From: a virus
DNA length: 56,965 bases
Direction: 5' to 3' (one strand)
Virus record (IMG/VR): IMGVR_UViG_3300009506_000101
Span: 1 to 56,965 of that record
Made by a program: the position numbers and the translations under genes. Below are positions 22,449 through 31,434 of the stretch, one piece after another. Positions within the stretch are counted from its first letter, which is position 1. Every line of letters starts with the position of its first letter. The notes beneath the pieces are model-generated. The model was not told the DNA's origin. It ran no database searches and was given only the letters and a program-made list of their open reading frames with translations.

Positions 22449-23341
22449 GCGGCCTCGTAGTAGCGGATCGTAGTGCCGGCCGTGATGCGGTACGGGTCGT
22501 CAAGGGGATTGAGGTTCATGATGTCGACCGCATGAGTCGTGTCACCGTAGATCGCGGTCGAGACATCGGCCGCCGTCATCTCTCGCGGAACCGTGTACTC
22601 GCTGATAGTGGCATTGTTTTGGAATAGGTCGTTCCACAGGTTGAGGGTCGCTTCCCAGATCTGGTGGAGCGCCTCAAGCGCCGCCAGGTTGTCTGGCTCG
22701 TTGAAGTCCTGCCACCGCCGGTCCGCCTCCTCCAGGATATTGAGCAACGTCTGGACCTTGGCGTCCAGAAGCTGTCCGTAGAGGTCAGCGGTGTCGAGCA
22801 CGGCCCGGACAACGTTGACTGCCGCATCGATCGTATCAAAGATGCCTGGCTTAGGCTCAATCTTGTCGCCCTCGAGTTGGAGCTTGTTGTTCAGCTCCGA
22901 AATGCCGCGTACATCGCCCGTCAAGACTTTCTCGACCAGGAACTGGTCCGCCAGATCTTCCCGAAACTGGAGCGTCGTGACCTCGCCGTTCAGAAACCGA
23001 GCCGAGATCGTCCGGGTCCAGTTGGTGCAGTAGGCCTTGATTACGCCGATCGATGGAAGCTGTAGGTCCTCTGTAGTCTGGTTTTCGAACGACCGCTGGA
23101 GCTCATTGAGTTGCCGGGGCCAAAGGTAGAGGAGCTCGGGGTCGATGAGTCCGCTCGAGAACCTGGCCTGGATCTCGATCTCGTAGAGCTTGCGGCCTAG
23201 CTTCTCGGGGGCACCGCCGGCCGCATGCGGGAACTCGTGGACGGCATCCCGGACCCCACCCCGGACCGTGATGGACTCGTAGGGAATGCGGACGCCCGCG
23301 AACTTAAGCGGGTCCAAGTCGGTGATGAGGATTCCCGGCAT
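22445..23341 (-). CDS. Mu gp43-like tail/DNA circularisation N-terminal domain protein
   Basis: The 298-residue protein begins with SITVRGGVRDAVHEFPHAAG and KLGRKLYEIEIQARF, the pattern of the DNA_circ_N (Mu gpN/gp43) family, and ends with a LysM-like domain (TAADVSTAIYGDTTHAVDIM, NLNPLDDPYRITAGTTIRYY). In between is a long helical region with Trp/Asn-rich helices. It links tape measure and hub at the tail tip. Start ATG 23341; the 3' end overlaps the hub gene start. Confidence 0.78.
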   Translation of the reverse strand: MPGILITDLDPLKFAGVRIPYESITVRGGVRDAVHEFPHAAGGAPEKLGRKLYEIEIQARFSSGLIDPELLYLWPRQLNELQRSFENQTTEDLQLPSIGVIKAYCTNWTRTISARFLNGEVTTLQFREDLADQFLVEKVLTGDVRGISELNNKLQLEGDKIEPKPGIFDTIDAAVNVVRAVLDTADLYGQLLDAKVQTLLNILEEADRRWQDFNEPDNLAALEALHQIWEATLNLWNDLFQNNATISEYTVPREMTAADVSTAIYGDTTHAVDIMNLNPLDDPYRITAGTTIRYYEAA

Positions 23342-23343
23342 CG

Positions 23344-25818
23344 CTACTGCACATCCCGCGCGTCATTGTCGACGCCTGTCCCTCCGCCAGCCGGAGGCTT
23401 GAAGTCCTCGGGGTTCGTGATGCGAATTCCGGACGCCAGCTGCTGCTTGATGCCGTCGAGCTTGGCCGACAGATCCTTCCCGGTTCCAGCCTGCGCGCGC
23501 TCCTCCTTGGCGGCTGCGATTTCCCAGTTCTTCTGGGCAAGCTTGTCCATCACGTCCTCGGTGGACGCCGCGGTCTTGTTGACGTTGAAGTAGGGCGTGA
23601 CGCTGGAACTCAGCCCTTCTCCGACAGCCTTGTTTGCGGCCTCCATGCCCGCGACCTGCCCGGCTATCCGAAGCTGAGCAGCTGCGAGCCCTGGAGCTGC
23701 ACCGGGACCGAATGACGTCGCGCCCCAGAGCGGAGACGTCGCGCGATCTTCTATCTTGGATGCCGCTTTCATGAGCGGATCCCGCGCTTTGGAGCGTGCT
23801 TTTCCTACCGCGCTCTCCGGATCCTCGCCCTTCCCGAGATCTTGAGGAGTGATTCGGTGGAGTTCCTTCCAAAGCTTCGCTGCTTGCTCGGCCGCTTCCT
23901 TCAGCGAGTAGAGGGCGATCAGCACGATGGCGGTCTGGGCCGCCACCTTCGCGAGCCCGCCTGCGGCGAAACCTGCCTGGGAACCGACTGCCTCAAGGCT
24001 CTTGGTAGCAGGCCCAGAAGCTGTCACGATCGCGCCTGTCCCGCGGTAGATCGCGGCCTCGATGCTGGCCCGGAACGTCGACTCTATCGCGGCCCGGACG
24101 GTCGCGCCAGCGAGCGCAACAAAGATCGCGTCGAACGGGTTCTTTGCGGCCCAGGTGAACAGGTCTGCCAGGGCACCCGCCACCTTCATGGCCGGCTCTT
24201 CGAGCTGCTCAAGCGCCGGGATGGCCTTGCTGAGCATCCGCTCCGTCATCTCCTCGAGACGCGCATTGAATCGCTCGGCCTTCGAGGCCGTGCTGGCCAT
24301 CTGGATCGCCAGATCTTCATTCATCTGGCCAGTCGTGAGGGATCCGGTGTTGTGCTTGAACTCGGTCCGGATAGCGGCGATTCCTGCCTTACCGCCGCCC
24401 GCGCCCTGGAAGACGTTGAGGAACTCCTGAAGCGCCAGGAAGCTCCGCTTGTTCGGCAGCATCTCTTGCAGCTGCTGAACCTGCGTTTTCTCGATGACGC
24501 GGCCCGTCGCGCGGTCCTTGCCCTTGCGCGCGTCCTTCGTGGCCCACATCATCTCCTCGATGATCTTGTCGAGTCCCCGCATCTTGCCTGAGGCATCGAA
24601 GATGGAGCGCCCCGTCATCTTCTCGATCACGCCAGCGCGCTTCGGGAGGTCGAGTGCCAAGCTCTGGACATAGGTCGCGGCGGTCGCGGGGTTCTTGGCG
24701 GGACCACGCTCCGCTAGCTGCGTGGCGGTCGTGAGGAGCAGCAGATTGCGTCCCGCGTCCCCACCGAACTGCGCCGCGATGCCGGACAGCTTCGGGATCT
24801 GCTTCGCCATCTGCTCGATCGTGACGGAGCCGATCTTGCCCTGGTACACCACCCCCATCATGATGGAGCGGATGGTCTTGTAGGTCTTCTCGGTGTCGTT
24901 CGCATATTCCTTCTGGCTCGCGAGCGCGGAATCGATCTTGGCGGCCGTGTGCATGACCTCGGTGAAGTCTGCCGACTGCGACTTCGCGAGCTTGGCCATG
25001 TCTCCCATCAGGTCGCGCGCGCCCTGCAGGTTGCCCCGCATGTCGACGAATGACTTGAGGCCGCCCAGCACCTCGGTGCGGGCAATGCCGAAGTTCTTGG
25101 CTACGCCCAGAGACTCGCGCTTCAGGGTCTCGGGGTCGACGCGGGTTCCGGCCGCGCCCTTCTCGCCGGGCTGGTACGCCTGGATCGCGACCGACCGCGC
25201 GATCGTGTCGGACTCCCGGACGTTGCCCACCAGCCCCGCCAGGTTGGTCTCGACGCCAGCGCCCCGCAGGATGTCCATCCCGACCCGCTTGGCCGTCTGG
25301 GTGACGGGAGCATTCGGCCAAAAGAACCGACTCGCCCGGTGGGTCGTGCGGGTCGCGAAGCGGTCGAGCATGCGGGCATTGAAGCGGGCTTGCGCTCTGG
25401 CTGCTCGCTCGGCGTTGCGTGTCTCCTGGCGGGCCTGCTGGGTCCGCTTCCTGGCCTCCTGGGCCTTCGTCTGGGTGAGCTGGCGCTCTGCCTTCTCGGC
25501 TTCCCGGATGCGACGGAGATCCGAACGCGTTGCCTCGCGGTTTGCCTGATCGGCGTCCCGCGCCATCATGCGGTTGTGCCGGCGCTGCTCCGCCTCCATT
25601 TGGCGCAACGCGCGGGCCTGGGCTCTGGCCGCGTCTCGCGCCTGGCGGTCTAGCTGGTTCCCCGCCGGCGCCCTGCCGCCAGCCGCCATACCCTTTCCGA
25701 GCTCTCTGGCCACGGCCTGGCCGGCTCGCTGGGCTTTCTTTCGGACGGAGTCGAAGGCCGCATCTACGCTCGCGTCGAGGCTCGCGCCGATTCGGATGCG
25801 GATATGGGTTGCGGCCAT
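23344..25818 (-). CDS. Tail tape measure protein
   Basis: At 824 residues it is the longest gene of the window. A highly charged helical N-terminus (residues 20-160, Arg/Ala/Glu-rich) is followed by a TP901-type tape measure region (LGGLKSFVDMRGNLQGARDL; GQIPKLSGIAAQFGG-like segment near 340; AKNPATAATYVQSLALDLPK) and hydrophobic helices near 570-640 that may insert into the membrane. It sets tail length and passes to the host at infection. Between it and the chaperone-like genes lies an unusual + strand gene. Confidence 0.88.
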   Translation of the reverse strand: MAATHIRIRIGASLDASVDAAFDSVRKKAQRAGQAVARELGKGMAAGGRAPAGNQLDRQARDAARAQARALRQMEAEQRRHNRMMARDADQANREATRSDLRRIREAEKAERQLTQTKAQEARKRTQQARQETRNAERAARAQARFNARMLDRFATRTTHRASRFFWPNAPVTQTAKRVGMDILRGAGVETNLAGLVGNVRESDTIARSVAIQAYQPGEKGAAGTRVDPETLKRESLGVAKNFGIARTEVLGGLKSFVDMRGNLQGARDLMGDMAKLAKSQSADFTEVMHTAAKIDSALASQKEYANDTEKTYKTIRSIMMGVVYQGKIGSVTIEQMAKQIPKLSGIAAQFGGDAGRNLLLLTTATQLAERGPAKNPATAATYVQSLALDLPKRAGVIEKMTGRSIFDASGKMRGLDKIIEEMMWATKDARKGKDRATGRVIEKTQVQQLQEMLPNKRSFLALQEFLNVFQGAGGGKAGIAAIRTEFKHNTGSLTTGQMNEDLAIQMASTASKAERFNARLEEMTERMLSKAIPALEQLEEPAMKVAGALADLFTWAAKNPFDAIFVALAGATVRAAIESTFRASIEAAIYRGTGAIVTASGPATKSLEAVGSQAGFAAGGLAKVAAQTAIVLIALYSLKEAAEQAAKLWKELHRITPQDLGKGEDPESAVGKARSKARDPLMKAASKIEDRATSPLWGATSFGPGAAPGLAAAQLRIAGQVAGMEAANKAVGEGLSSSVTPYFNVNKTAASTEDVMDKLAQKNWEIAAAKEERAQAGTGKDLSAKLDGIKQQLASGIRITNPEDFKPPAGGGTGVDNDARDVQ

Positions 25819-25951
25819 CTGGTTTCTGGGCTAGCTACTGGATTGTGCTGTCCGACAACGTCCGCGTTCCGTTCTCCGTTCCTGGTGGCCTACCCGGACC
25901 CTGCGGCAACGTTGGGACAGCACCCGGGTGGGCCACCCGGGATGGTGAGCG

Positions 25952-26494
25952 ATGGTCATCCTAGTCGCCACCGTAGGTCCGTGCGAATGCTCCGGACAGT
26001 GCGGCGCGCATGATGAACAATGCGACAATTTCGGTCATCGACTACGCCGCATCGAATTGAGGCATGGCCTGTGGTTGTGCAGACGATGCATCGCTGAATG
26101 GCGCGGAACTAAACGCGGGGTCAGGGCACACCCAAAGCCAGAATGGTATCTGCTCGGGTTGGGACCGCAGTGGGATCCATATTCTCCGGTCGCGGCATTT
26201 CGAGGATTTGTGACCGGTCCAGTCTATCGAGTGACTTGGAAACAGCCCAGTTCGCGAAGAACCAGGGACTTCGCGTTGCTAATCGATGCGCTTGACTTTG
26301 CTGCTGCCCTCGACGTCGCGTCTGAACCGTTTTGCGGTCCAGCGAGCCGCCGAGGACGTTGGTCGGCATGCCATGCGTGCGGGGCAGTGCTCAGACGCAT
26401 ACCGTCAAACGTATGGTCTTGTGTTTGCGTAGAGGGTCAGATGCTCGGCCGTCATCGACAATCCGATGGTCGATGGGTGCCGGATGATGGCTAG
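25952..26494 (+). CDS. Cys-rich protein on the strand opposite to the tail operon
   Basis: The 180-residue frame has two Cys clusters. One is at the N-terminus (CECSGQCGAHDEQCDNFGHR, then LWLCRRCIAEWRG) and one near the C-terminus (ACHACGAVLRR, SCVCVEGQ), consistent with zinc ribbons. The middle is Trp/Arg-rich. Unlike its neighbours it lies on +, between the tape measure and the chaperone-like genes. It may be a moron or mobile gene. The ATG at 25952 follows a GTGAGCG stretch; an upstream start is possible. Confidence 0.6.
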   Translation: MVILVATVGPCECSGQCGAHDEQCDNFGHRLRRIELRHGLWLCRRCIAEWRGTKRGVRAHPKPEWYLLGLGPQWDPYSPVAAFRGFVTGPVYRVTWKQPSSRRTRDFALLIDALDFAAALDVASEPFCGPASRRGRWSACHACGAVLRRIPSNVWSCVCVEGQMLGRHRQSDGRWVPDDG

Positions 26495-26627
26495 TGCGAC
26501 CGCGGAACTGCTGGCGTACCGCAGGAAGCGCGCTCAGGAAGTCGTCGAGCTCAACGAACGGGTTCGTCGGGAAGCGGCTGGAGATTTTCAGCCTCTAGCA
26601 GCTCCAGAAGTGCAGCAGAAAGCCTGA
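26487..26627 (+). CDS. Very small helical protein (tentative)
   Basis: A 46-residue frame starts ATG at 26487 (a tandem ATG is at 26484), overlapping the end of the Cys-rich gene. It encodes a charged helix (TAELLAYRRKRAQEVVELNE). Its 3' half is antisense to the end of the 26551 gene. Coupled position and composition are the only support. Confidence 0.3.
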   Translation: MASATAELLAYRRKRAQEVVELNERVRREAAGDFQPLAAPEVQQKA

Positions 26628-27171
26628 GGGCCCGGTTTCTCGCGGCGCCGTCCAGCTCCCCGACCGCGCCCCCCAGGATGGCCCACGCGAGCCCCTCGAG
26701 CTGCTCGTCGGTCGGCACCGGGTAGAGCGGCGACGTCAGGGCCACGACCTCCTCGAGCGCGTCCCACAGCCGCCTGATGGTGCCGCGCCGGAGCGCCATC
26801 CCGATCGTGTCCTCGACTACCGGGAAGGACTCGTGAGCCCGGAGGGCGTCGTTTGGGTCGCAGACGGCGCGCGCGACCCCGATGCGCATCAGGGCCTCGT
26901 TGAAAGCCTCGATCCACCTCTCCTGGTAGATCGAGCCCGGGCCCATGAGGGCCTGATCCTTGACCTCTGGCGCGGCGCGCGTCGCGTCCTGCTGCGCTTC
27001 CTTGATGGCCGACTGCTCGTCATTCTCGGACAGCCGCCGGAGCCCGATCGCGATCGCGTACTTGGGGCGGTCCCGCCAGGTGTCGCAGAAGTCCTCGGGC
27101 TGGAGCAGCAGGACCCTGGCGGGCTTGACCGGGTCCTTCGAGGCCGGCGACCGGAAGGCCGAGAGGTTCAT
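26551..27171 (-). CDS. Probable tail assembly chaperone (second protein)
   Basis: The 206-residue helical protein is coupled by a 4-base overlap to the 27168 gene and precedes the tape measure, the usual site of the G/GT-type chaperones. Motifs: LLLQPEDFCDTWRDRPKYAI, AIGLRRLSENDEQSAIKEAQ, WDALEEVVALTSPLYPVPTD. No clear slippery heptamer was found to produce a frameshift fusion. It might instead be another tape-measure partner. Confidence 0.55.
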   Translation of the reverse strand: MNLSAFRSPASKDPVKPARVLLLQPEDFCDTWRDRPKYAIAIGLRRLSENDEQSAIKEAQQDATRAAPEVKDQALMGPGSIYQERWIEAFNEALMRIGVARAVCDPNDALRAHESFPVVEDTIGMALRRGTIRRLWDALEEVVALTSPLYPVPTDEQLEGLAWAILGGAVGELDGAARNRALRLSAALLELLEAENLQPLPDEPVR

Positions 27172-27863
27172 CTCCGCCCCCTACCAGTCTGCTTTCGGGC
27201 CGCGCCCCTGACCTTTGGCCGCGTTGGCGAGGTCTTCGAGCTCTTTTTCGGTGCCGCTTTCTCGGAACCAGACCCAGAGTTGGAACCAAGAAAGTTCAGA
27301 AGCAGGGACGCCATAAAACGCGCGCAACGGAACTGCATACCGGCACGCAATCCGGTAAAAAAACGGAAGGCCGAGCCCTCCTCGCCGGCCAGCTCCGCAA
27401 CCGCGACATTCATTTCCTCGATCGAGAGCGTGAGGCGCTGCGGGTGCGTCTCGTCCTGCCAGGCCTCCAGCTGCTCGAACAGGTACGCGATCCCGTCGCG
27501 GCCCAAGTCCACGCTGTTGAGGATTTGGTCCAGTCCGCCGTCGAAGAACGGGCCATGCTGCGGGTCGTCTGGGTCCACGCAGCCGATGAGCAGCGCGTTC
27601 GCCATGCGGCCGAGCTCGTACCGCTCGCTCGCCTTGTCGGCCTCGAACTCAGCAGCGAGCCTGAGCACCTCGGCCCACTCGGATCCGGTCAACGCCCGTA
27701 GCCCGACGTCTGGCGCATCCTGCGCAGAAACGCCGGCCTCCTGCTGGGCCTCGGCCAGCTCCCGGGGGAGCGGACCGCCGAGCAGATGACCGGCGTTGCA
27801 GATGGGTAGTTTGACGCGCCGGATCGCGCGCCTGCCCTGAATGAGTTGGCTTGCCTTTGCCAC
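27168..27863 (-). CDS. Probable tail assembly chaperone (first protein)
   Basis: The 231-residue protein follows the tube gene and precedes the second chaperone-like gene. It is helical with an acidic centre (SEWAEVLRLAAEFEADKASE; GLDQILNSVDLGRDGIAYLF) and a basic, Ser/Gly/Lys-rich tail (SGSGSEKAAPKKSSKTSP) that looks disordered. The GTG start at 27863 is preceded by GGGGTGA in a leader element shared with two other genes. Confidence 0.6.
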   Translation of the reverse strand: MAKASQLIQGRRAIRRVKLPICNAGHLLGGPLPRELAEAQQEAGVSAQDAPDVGLRALTGSEWAEVLRLAAEFEADKASERYELGRMANALLIGCVDPDDPQHGPFFDGGLDQILNSVDLGRDGIAYLFEQLEAWQDETHPQRLTLSIEEMNVAVAELAGEEGSAFRFFTGLRAGMQFRCARFMASLLLNFLGSNSGSGSEKAAPKKSSKTSPTRPKVRGAARKQTGRGRR

Positions 27864-27866
27864 CGG

Positions 27867-27877
27867 TCACCCCGTTG
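27867..27877 (-). promoter_or_regulatory. CAACGGGGTGA leader/ribosome site (copy 1)
   Basis: On the minus strand CAACGGGGTGA lies three bases before the GTG at 27863. The same 11-mer occurs at 30628-30638 and 31736-31746 ahead of other late genes, while most neighbours use AGGAG-type sites. Confidence 0.5.
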
Positions 27878-27891
27878 GTTTTGGCCCGCCG

Positions 27892-28269
27892 TCAGCCGCC
27901 GACGATCTTCGGCGGAGGACCGCGGAACGTGTAGGAGCCCGTGTGGGTTCCGTTCTGTGCCGACCAGGTCGTTTCGGCCGCCGTGACGGCCATGTTCTTG
28001 ATCTGGTGGATCTTGCCCTCGATGGTCGCGACCGCGACCTCGACGCGTCCGCGCCGCAGCATGATGGCGATCAGGTCCGCGCCAGTCGACCCGATGGGCT
28101 CGATCGTGTTGGCCGTGATCTCCGTCATGAAGGGTGCCTCGGACTCGCCGCTGTAGCCATCGTCGTTGAACTGGGCTTCCGATGCCGAGCTCGGGCGATA
28201 GGTCCCGCCCGTCGCCTTGCCGATCTTGCGGCCGTCGAGGTAGATGTGCGCGTGCTGGTAGCGTGCCAT
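27892..28269 (-). CDS. Tail tube protein
   Basis: The 125-residue protein directly downstream of the sheath gene is the tube subunit by order and by pattern: ARYQHAHIYLDGRKIGKATG, FMTEITANTIEPIGSTGADL, and alternating beta strands with a single helix, as in Mu gpM-like proteins. Many copies stack inside the sheath. A strong GAGGAGGT ribosome site precedes the ATG at 28269, in keeping with high expression. Confidence 0.78.
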   Translation of the reverse strand: MARYQHAHIYLDGRKIGKATGGTYRPSSASEAQFNDDGYSGESEAPFMTEITANTIEPIGSTGADLIAIMLRRGRVEVAVATIEGKIHQIKNMAVTAAETTWSAQNGTHTGSYTFRGPPPKIVGG

Positions 28270-28414
28270 TTGTGTTGGACCTCCTCACGACGGCATTGCC
28301 GACATGGGCTGGAGTAGGATGCCGCCCCTGAGCCCCCGGGGTGAGAGGGCCCTTGACGCGGGGGACGGCCTGGCCGCGGAGTTTGGGAGGAAACGAGGAA
28401 CTGCAGAGGCGAGG

Positions 28415-29926
28415 CTAAGAGGCGATCTGCCGGATCGACATCGCGACCTGCGCGTTGATGCGCCTCACCACGCACGGGATAGCGGTCACGATCCGGTGGG
28501 AGTCCGAGTCCCAGGCGGACGTCGGCGGGTAATCGGCCACGTCCTGGATCCAGCCGCGGTTGTCCTGGAAGTCGATCAGATCGCTGTAGACCTGCGCGTT
28601 CCAGAGGGCCGGGTAGGCCACGCCGGACGGCACGTTCTCGCCCTCGGCGGGGTCGTCCTGCACGGCTGGGTTTGCGGCCGCGAACACGTCCCAGGTCGCG
28701 ATCTCTTCCTTCCGGATCCGGTCCGGAACGATCGCGTCGTTGAGGTCGTAGCAGCGGTAATCGGGGCTCGTGCCGTTGAGGCAGTGCGTCACGATGGCGC
28801 GCACGATCTGACACTCTCCAGCGACACTCGTGACGGGCGAGAGCCCGTTGTTGAGCGCGGCCTTGAGCTCCGCATGGGTCGCGACGGCTGGTCCGTAGCG
28901 CTTCGGCTTCGCGGCGCGGAGCTGCGTCCCGATGTAGTTCTGCCAGGGCTCGGAGCCCTCGCGGCTCGCCCGAATGGCCCCGAACTCCGCCGCCCACTCG
29001 GACGGGTGCGCCTCCTGATACTCATCCCACAGCATGCAGACGCGGTAGGCGTTGAGCGTGGTGGCCGAGCGGCTGATGGCGGTCGCGTACGCCTGGTTGG
29101 TCGCGCACACGACATGCTCGAGGTGTCCGATGGTCGAGATGGCCTGGGCGTCGACGTGCGCCTCGATGGCGGCCAGTGACGTCGCGTCGTTGAAGCCACT
29201 GACGATGTAGTCGTACTCGTCGGCTTCCAGCAGACCCAGGAGCGTCGTTAGGGTCGGGGCGCCGGCCCCGTTGATCATGGGGTAGAGGCCGCCCGTGCCC
29301 GCCACCGGGCTGCCCTCGAGCGTGACGGTCAGGCCGCTGGGGGCATGGGAGGTGTCGACCCCGACGTAGTACTGAACGCCGTGCTCGCCCTTGTTCTGGA
29401 TGACGAGCGTCGCGACCGGGCTCGCATCCGTGACGGCCCATGGCGCGTTCGCATCGGCCTCCACGACCGTCTCGATGCGGGCCACGACGGCCGCGATGTT
29501 GTCGGTCGCGCCCACGACGATCAGGTAGGGGCGGCCCCCGACGTAGAGCGTGAAGTAGCCGGATGTCGACCACGCGCCGCCGATCGTGACGTCCAGATCG
29601 CCAACGACACCGCCGCCAGCCTCAGCGGTCGGGGCTCCCCAGAACTCGGCCCCGCCTTCCCCGACGGCCCCGAAGGCAGCGGAGAACATGGCCGCGAGTT
29701 GGCTGCGGGCGCCATAGAGGCCATCGGCCTCAGCCTGGCCCGGCACCATGTCGACGTCCTGGTCTACCGTCGCGGTACCGCCCGCCAGCTTGTACCCGAT
29801 CATCAGGCACTTGACCGGGAAGCTGCCGATCGATACCCGGCCCTGGCCGAACTTCGTTTCCGCGTACGCGCCCGGGACCTTGTCGTCACCGGTCAGACCC
29901 TCAACGACAATGAGAAATCCAGACAT
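28415..29926 (-). CDS. Contractile tail sheath protein
   Basis: The 503-residue protein is the Mu gpL-like sheath. It has the N-terminal GRVSIGSFPVKCLMIGYKLA strand, a variable outer domain (residues about 90-230), and the family-like core LLEADEYDYIVSGFNDATSL, GHLEHVVCATNQAYATAISR and a conserved C-terminal domain (GVAYPALWNAQVYSDLIDFQ; NRGWIQDVADYPPTSA). Its presence makes the phage a myovirus. It precedes the tube gene with a 145-base gap that holds only the tube ribosome site and a GC-rich stretch. Confidence 0.9.
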   Translation of the reverse strand: MSGFLIVVEGLTGDDKVPGAYAETKFGQGRVSIGSFPVKCLMIGYKLAGGTATVDQDVDMVPGQAEADGLYGARSQLAAMFSAAFGAVGEGGAEFWGAPTAEAGGGVVGDLDVTIGGAWSTSGYFTLYVGGRPYLIVVGATDNIAAVVARIETVVEADANAPWAVTDASPVATLVIQNKGEHGVQYYVGVDTSHAPSGLTVTLEGSPVAGTGGLYPMINGAGAPTLTTLLGLLEADEYDYIVSGFNDATSLAAIEAHVDAQAISTIGHLEHVVCATNQAYATAISRSATTLNAYRVCMLWDEYQEAHPSEWAAEFGAIRASREGSEPWQNYIGTQLRAAKPKRYGPAVATHAELKAALNNGLSPVTSVAGECQIVRAIVTHCLNGTSPDYRCYDLNDAIVPDRIRKEEIATWDVFAAANPAVQDDPAEGENVPSGVAYPALWNAQVYSDLIDFQDNRGWIQDVADYPPTSAWDSDSHRIVTAIPCVVRRINAQVAMSIRQIAS

Positions 29927-30618
29927 CAGTCGTCACTCCTGCCGGCACCCTTCGGCGCCTTCGTGGTTGCGCCAGCTGCGGCCGGCGTCGGGGTTGGTGC
30001 CTTCGTGCTTTCGGTGCGCCGCTTTGCTTCGAGCTCGTCAGCGACGACCTTGAGTGTGGGGTTCAGCTGCCCGGCCTTCACGAGCGCCAAAACGTGTCCC
30101 TTCACGAGCGCCTCTACGCGCGCGATGCCGGCGAGGTCCAGGGTCCTGAGTCCAGCCCGCTGGAGCTCCACCAGGTAGGCGGGCTCGATGAACGGCACGT
30201 TCGCCAGTCGGGCCGTAGCGGCGTCGGCCGCCAAGAGCTCACACCGCAGGATACGCTTGCGGTAGTAGGTCGTGTAGGGCAGGCGCGTGGGCTTGCCCGC
30301 GAACAGCCGCTCTGGCGAGTCCTTCAGGTCTTGCGCGGTAGCGCCCTGGTAGGAGAACGAGTTCACTTGCCGGCCCGTCTTGACCGTGATCTCGATCTCC
30401 TTCTGGCTGAACCGACCACGGAGCTTTTTCGTCACCTCTTGCCGCAACACCTTGGCGGTACGGTTCGCCCCCACGAACTCGTTGATGTCGAGGTGGTGGT
30501 CGCAGTCGAGCGGAATGGCGCCTACCGGGTTGCCGTCGCCATCGAGCGCGCACCACGGATTCGGATAGACGTTCAGTCGCTCGGGTTCGGTCGCGTCGAT
30601 GGGTTGTGTGTTCGGCAT
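29926..30618 (-). CDS. Hypothetical virion protein before the sheath
   Basis: The 230-residue protein lies between the neck gene at 30641 and the sheath, overlapping the latter by one base. It has WCALDGDGNPVGAIPLDCDH and KKLRGRFSQKEIEITVKTGR in the N-terminal half and a disordered Thr/Pro/Ala/Lys tail. Mu has the small gp38 here; this one is larger and I see no clear match. The start is preceded by the CAACGGGGTGA leader. Confidence 0.6.
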   Translation of the reverse strand: MPNTQPIDATEPERLNVYPNPWCALDGDGNPVGAIPLDCDHHLDINEFVGANRTAKVLRQEVTKKLRGRFSQKEIEITVKTGRQVNSFSYQGATAQDLKDSPERLFAGKPTRLPYTTYYRKRILRCELLAADAATARLANVPFIEPAYLVELQRAGLRTLDLAGIARVEALVKGHVLALVKAGQLNPTLKVVADELEAKRRTESTKAPTPTPAAAGATTKAPKGAGRSDD

Positions 30619-30627
30619 TGGTTTCTT

Positions 30628-30638
30628 TCACCCCGTTG
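30628..30638 (-). promoter_or_regulatory. CAACGGGGTGA leader/ribosome site (copy 2)
   Basis: Exact copy of the 11-mer, nine bases before the ATG at 30618. GGGGTGA pairs partly with the 16S anti-Shine-Dalgarno. The flanking AAACAACGGGG is also shared with copy 3. Confidence 0.5.
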
Positions 30639-30640
30639 TT

Positions 30641-31195
30641 TCAGCCCCAGAGGGCCTGTAGCTGGTAAAACCCGCGGTCGAGTTCCTGGACGAGCCACGA
30701 CTCCGCGTGGTCGCGGGCCGGTTTCATGAATGGGTAGGGCTTGCCGCCCGGGTGGTGCACCATGTAGGCGAAGACTGCCTGGCCCTCGTTGCCGGGCGTG
30801 CCGTCTCCGCCCACGAACCACCTGAGCTTCACCCGGTGGGTCCCGATGTCGTCCAGCTCCCGGCGGCCTTGGCTGCGGCGGAGCGGCCCCACGAATCCGT
30901 GCCCTTCCTTGGGCCAGATCTCGTGAGCCCGCGTCCCCTCCTCGACGAACCGCGAGTAGAACATGGGCGAGACGAACCAGCACTCGGCCGTCTTGGGCGT
31001 GAAGGCCCCGGGCTCCGCGTGAATCGAGCCCCTGAGCTGGCCAGTCCGGTCCTGGAATGGCCCGTACTGCTTGGCGTGCGCAACTGCCTTGGCGGCCGCG
31101 CCCGTCACGCCGATCGACATCTGGTGAGCCAGTACCAGCTTGGTGTTGCGGAGCGCGGCGTCGAAGCCGGTGAAGTCTACGTCGACACGGAACAT
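30641..31195 (-). CDS. HK97 gp10-like neck / tail completion protein
   Basis: The 184-residue protein shows the gp10-type pattern of head-tail joining proteins: an N-terminal helix (GFDAALRNTKLVLAHQMSIG), a DRTGQLRGSI motif (residues about 50-60), a beta region with YSRFVEEGTRAHEIWPK, and a C-terminal RP-like segment (PYPFMKPARDHAESWLVQEL). It connects capsid portal ring and tail. It overlaps the 31177 gene by 19 bases. Confidence 0.75.
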   Translation of the reverse strand: MFRVDVDFTGFDAALRNTKLVLAHQMSIGVTGAAAKAVAHAKQYGPFQDRTGQLRGSIHAEPGAFTPKTAECWFVSPMFYSRFVEEGTRAHEIWPKEGHGFVGPLRRSQGRRELDDIGTHRVKLRWFVGGDGTPGNEGQAVFAYMVHHPGGKPYPFMKPARDHAESWLVQELDRGFYQLQALWG

Positions 31196-31434
31196 ACGCC
31201 GAGGTGTCGGCAGCGATCGAGGAAGATTCCGAATGCCATCGCGGTCCCGCAGCCCATGACGTTCAGGCTCGTGCGGAACGAGACGTGCTTCATGTACTTC
31301 CGTTTGCCCGCGACCATGTCGTACTGCTTGACCCAGTCGAGGCCGCCTCGGACACGAGTCCCGCCCACGATGCGGCAGAGCTGCTCCACGCCCTCGAGAA
31401 ACGGTAGCGCCTTGGGCTTATCGGTGGGCGTCAC
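31177..31434 (-). CDS. Small hypothetical protein in the neck region
   Basis: An 85-residue protein with KALPFLEGVEQLCRIVGGTR and a basic middle (QYDMVAGKRKYMKHVSF). The GTG start at 31434 is in a GTGA overlap with the 31431 gene stop. No recognised family; its position suggests a neck or minor virion role. Confidence 0.55.
   Translation of the reverse strand: MTPTDKPKALPFLEGVEQLCRIVGGTRVRGGLDWVKQYDMVAGKRKYMKHVSFRTSLNVMGCGTAMAFGIFLDRCRHLGVCSVST

Noticed and set aside
26551-27863. Programmed -1 frameshift between the two chaperone-like genes
   Set aside because: The genes overlap by only four bases with a normal start and I saw no convincing slippery heptamer; a GAAAAAG run near 27250 is not in a proper frame context.
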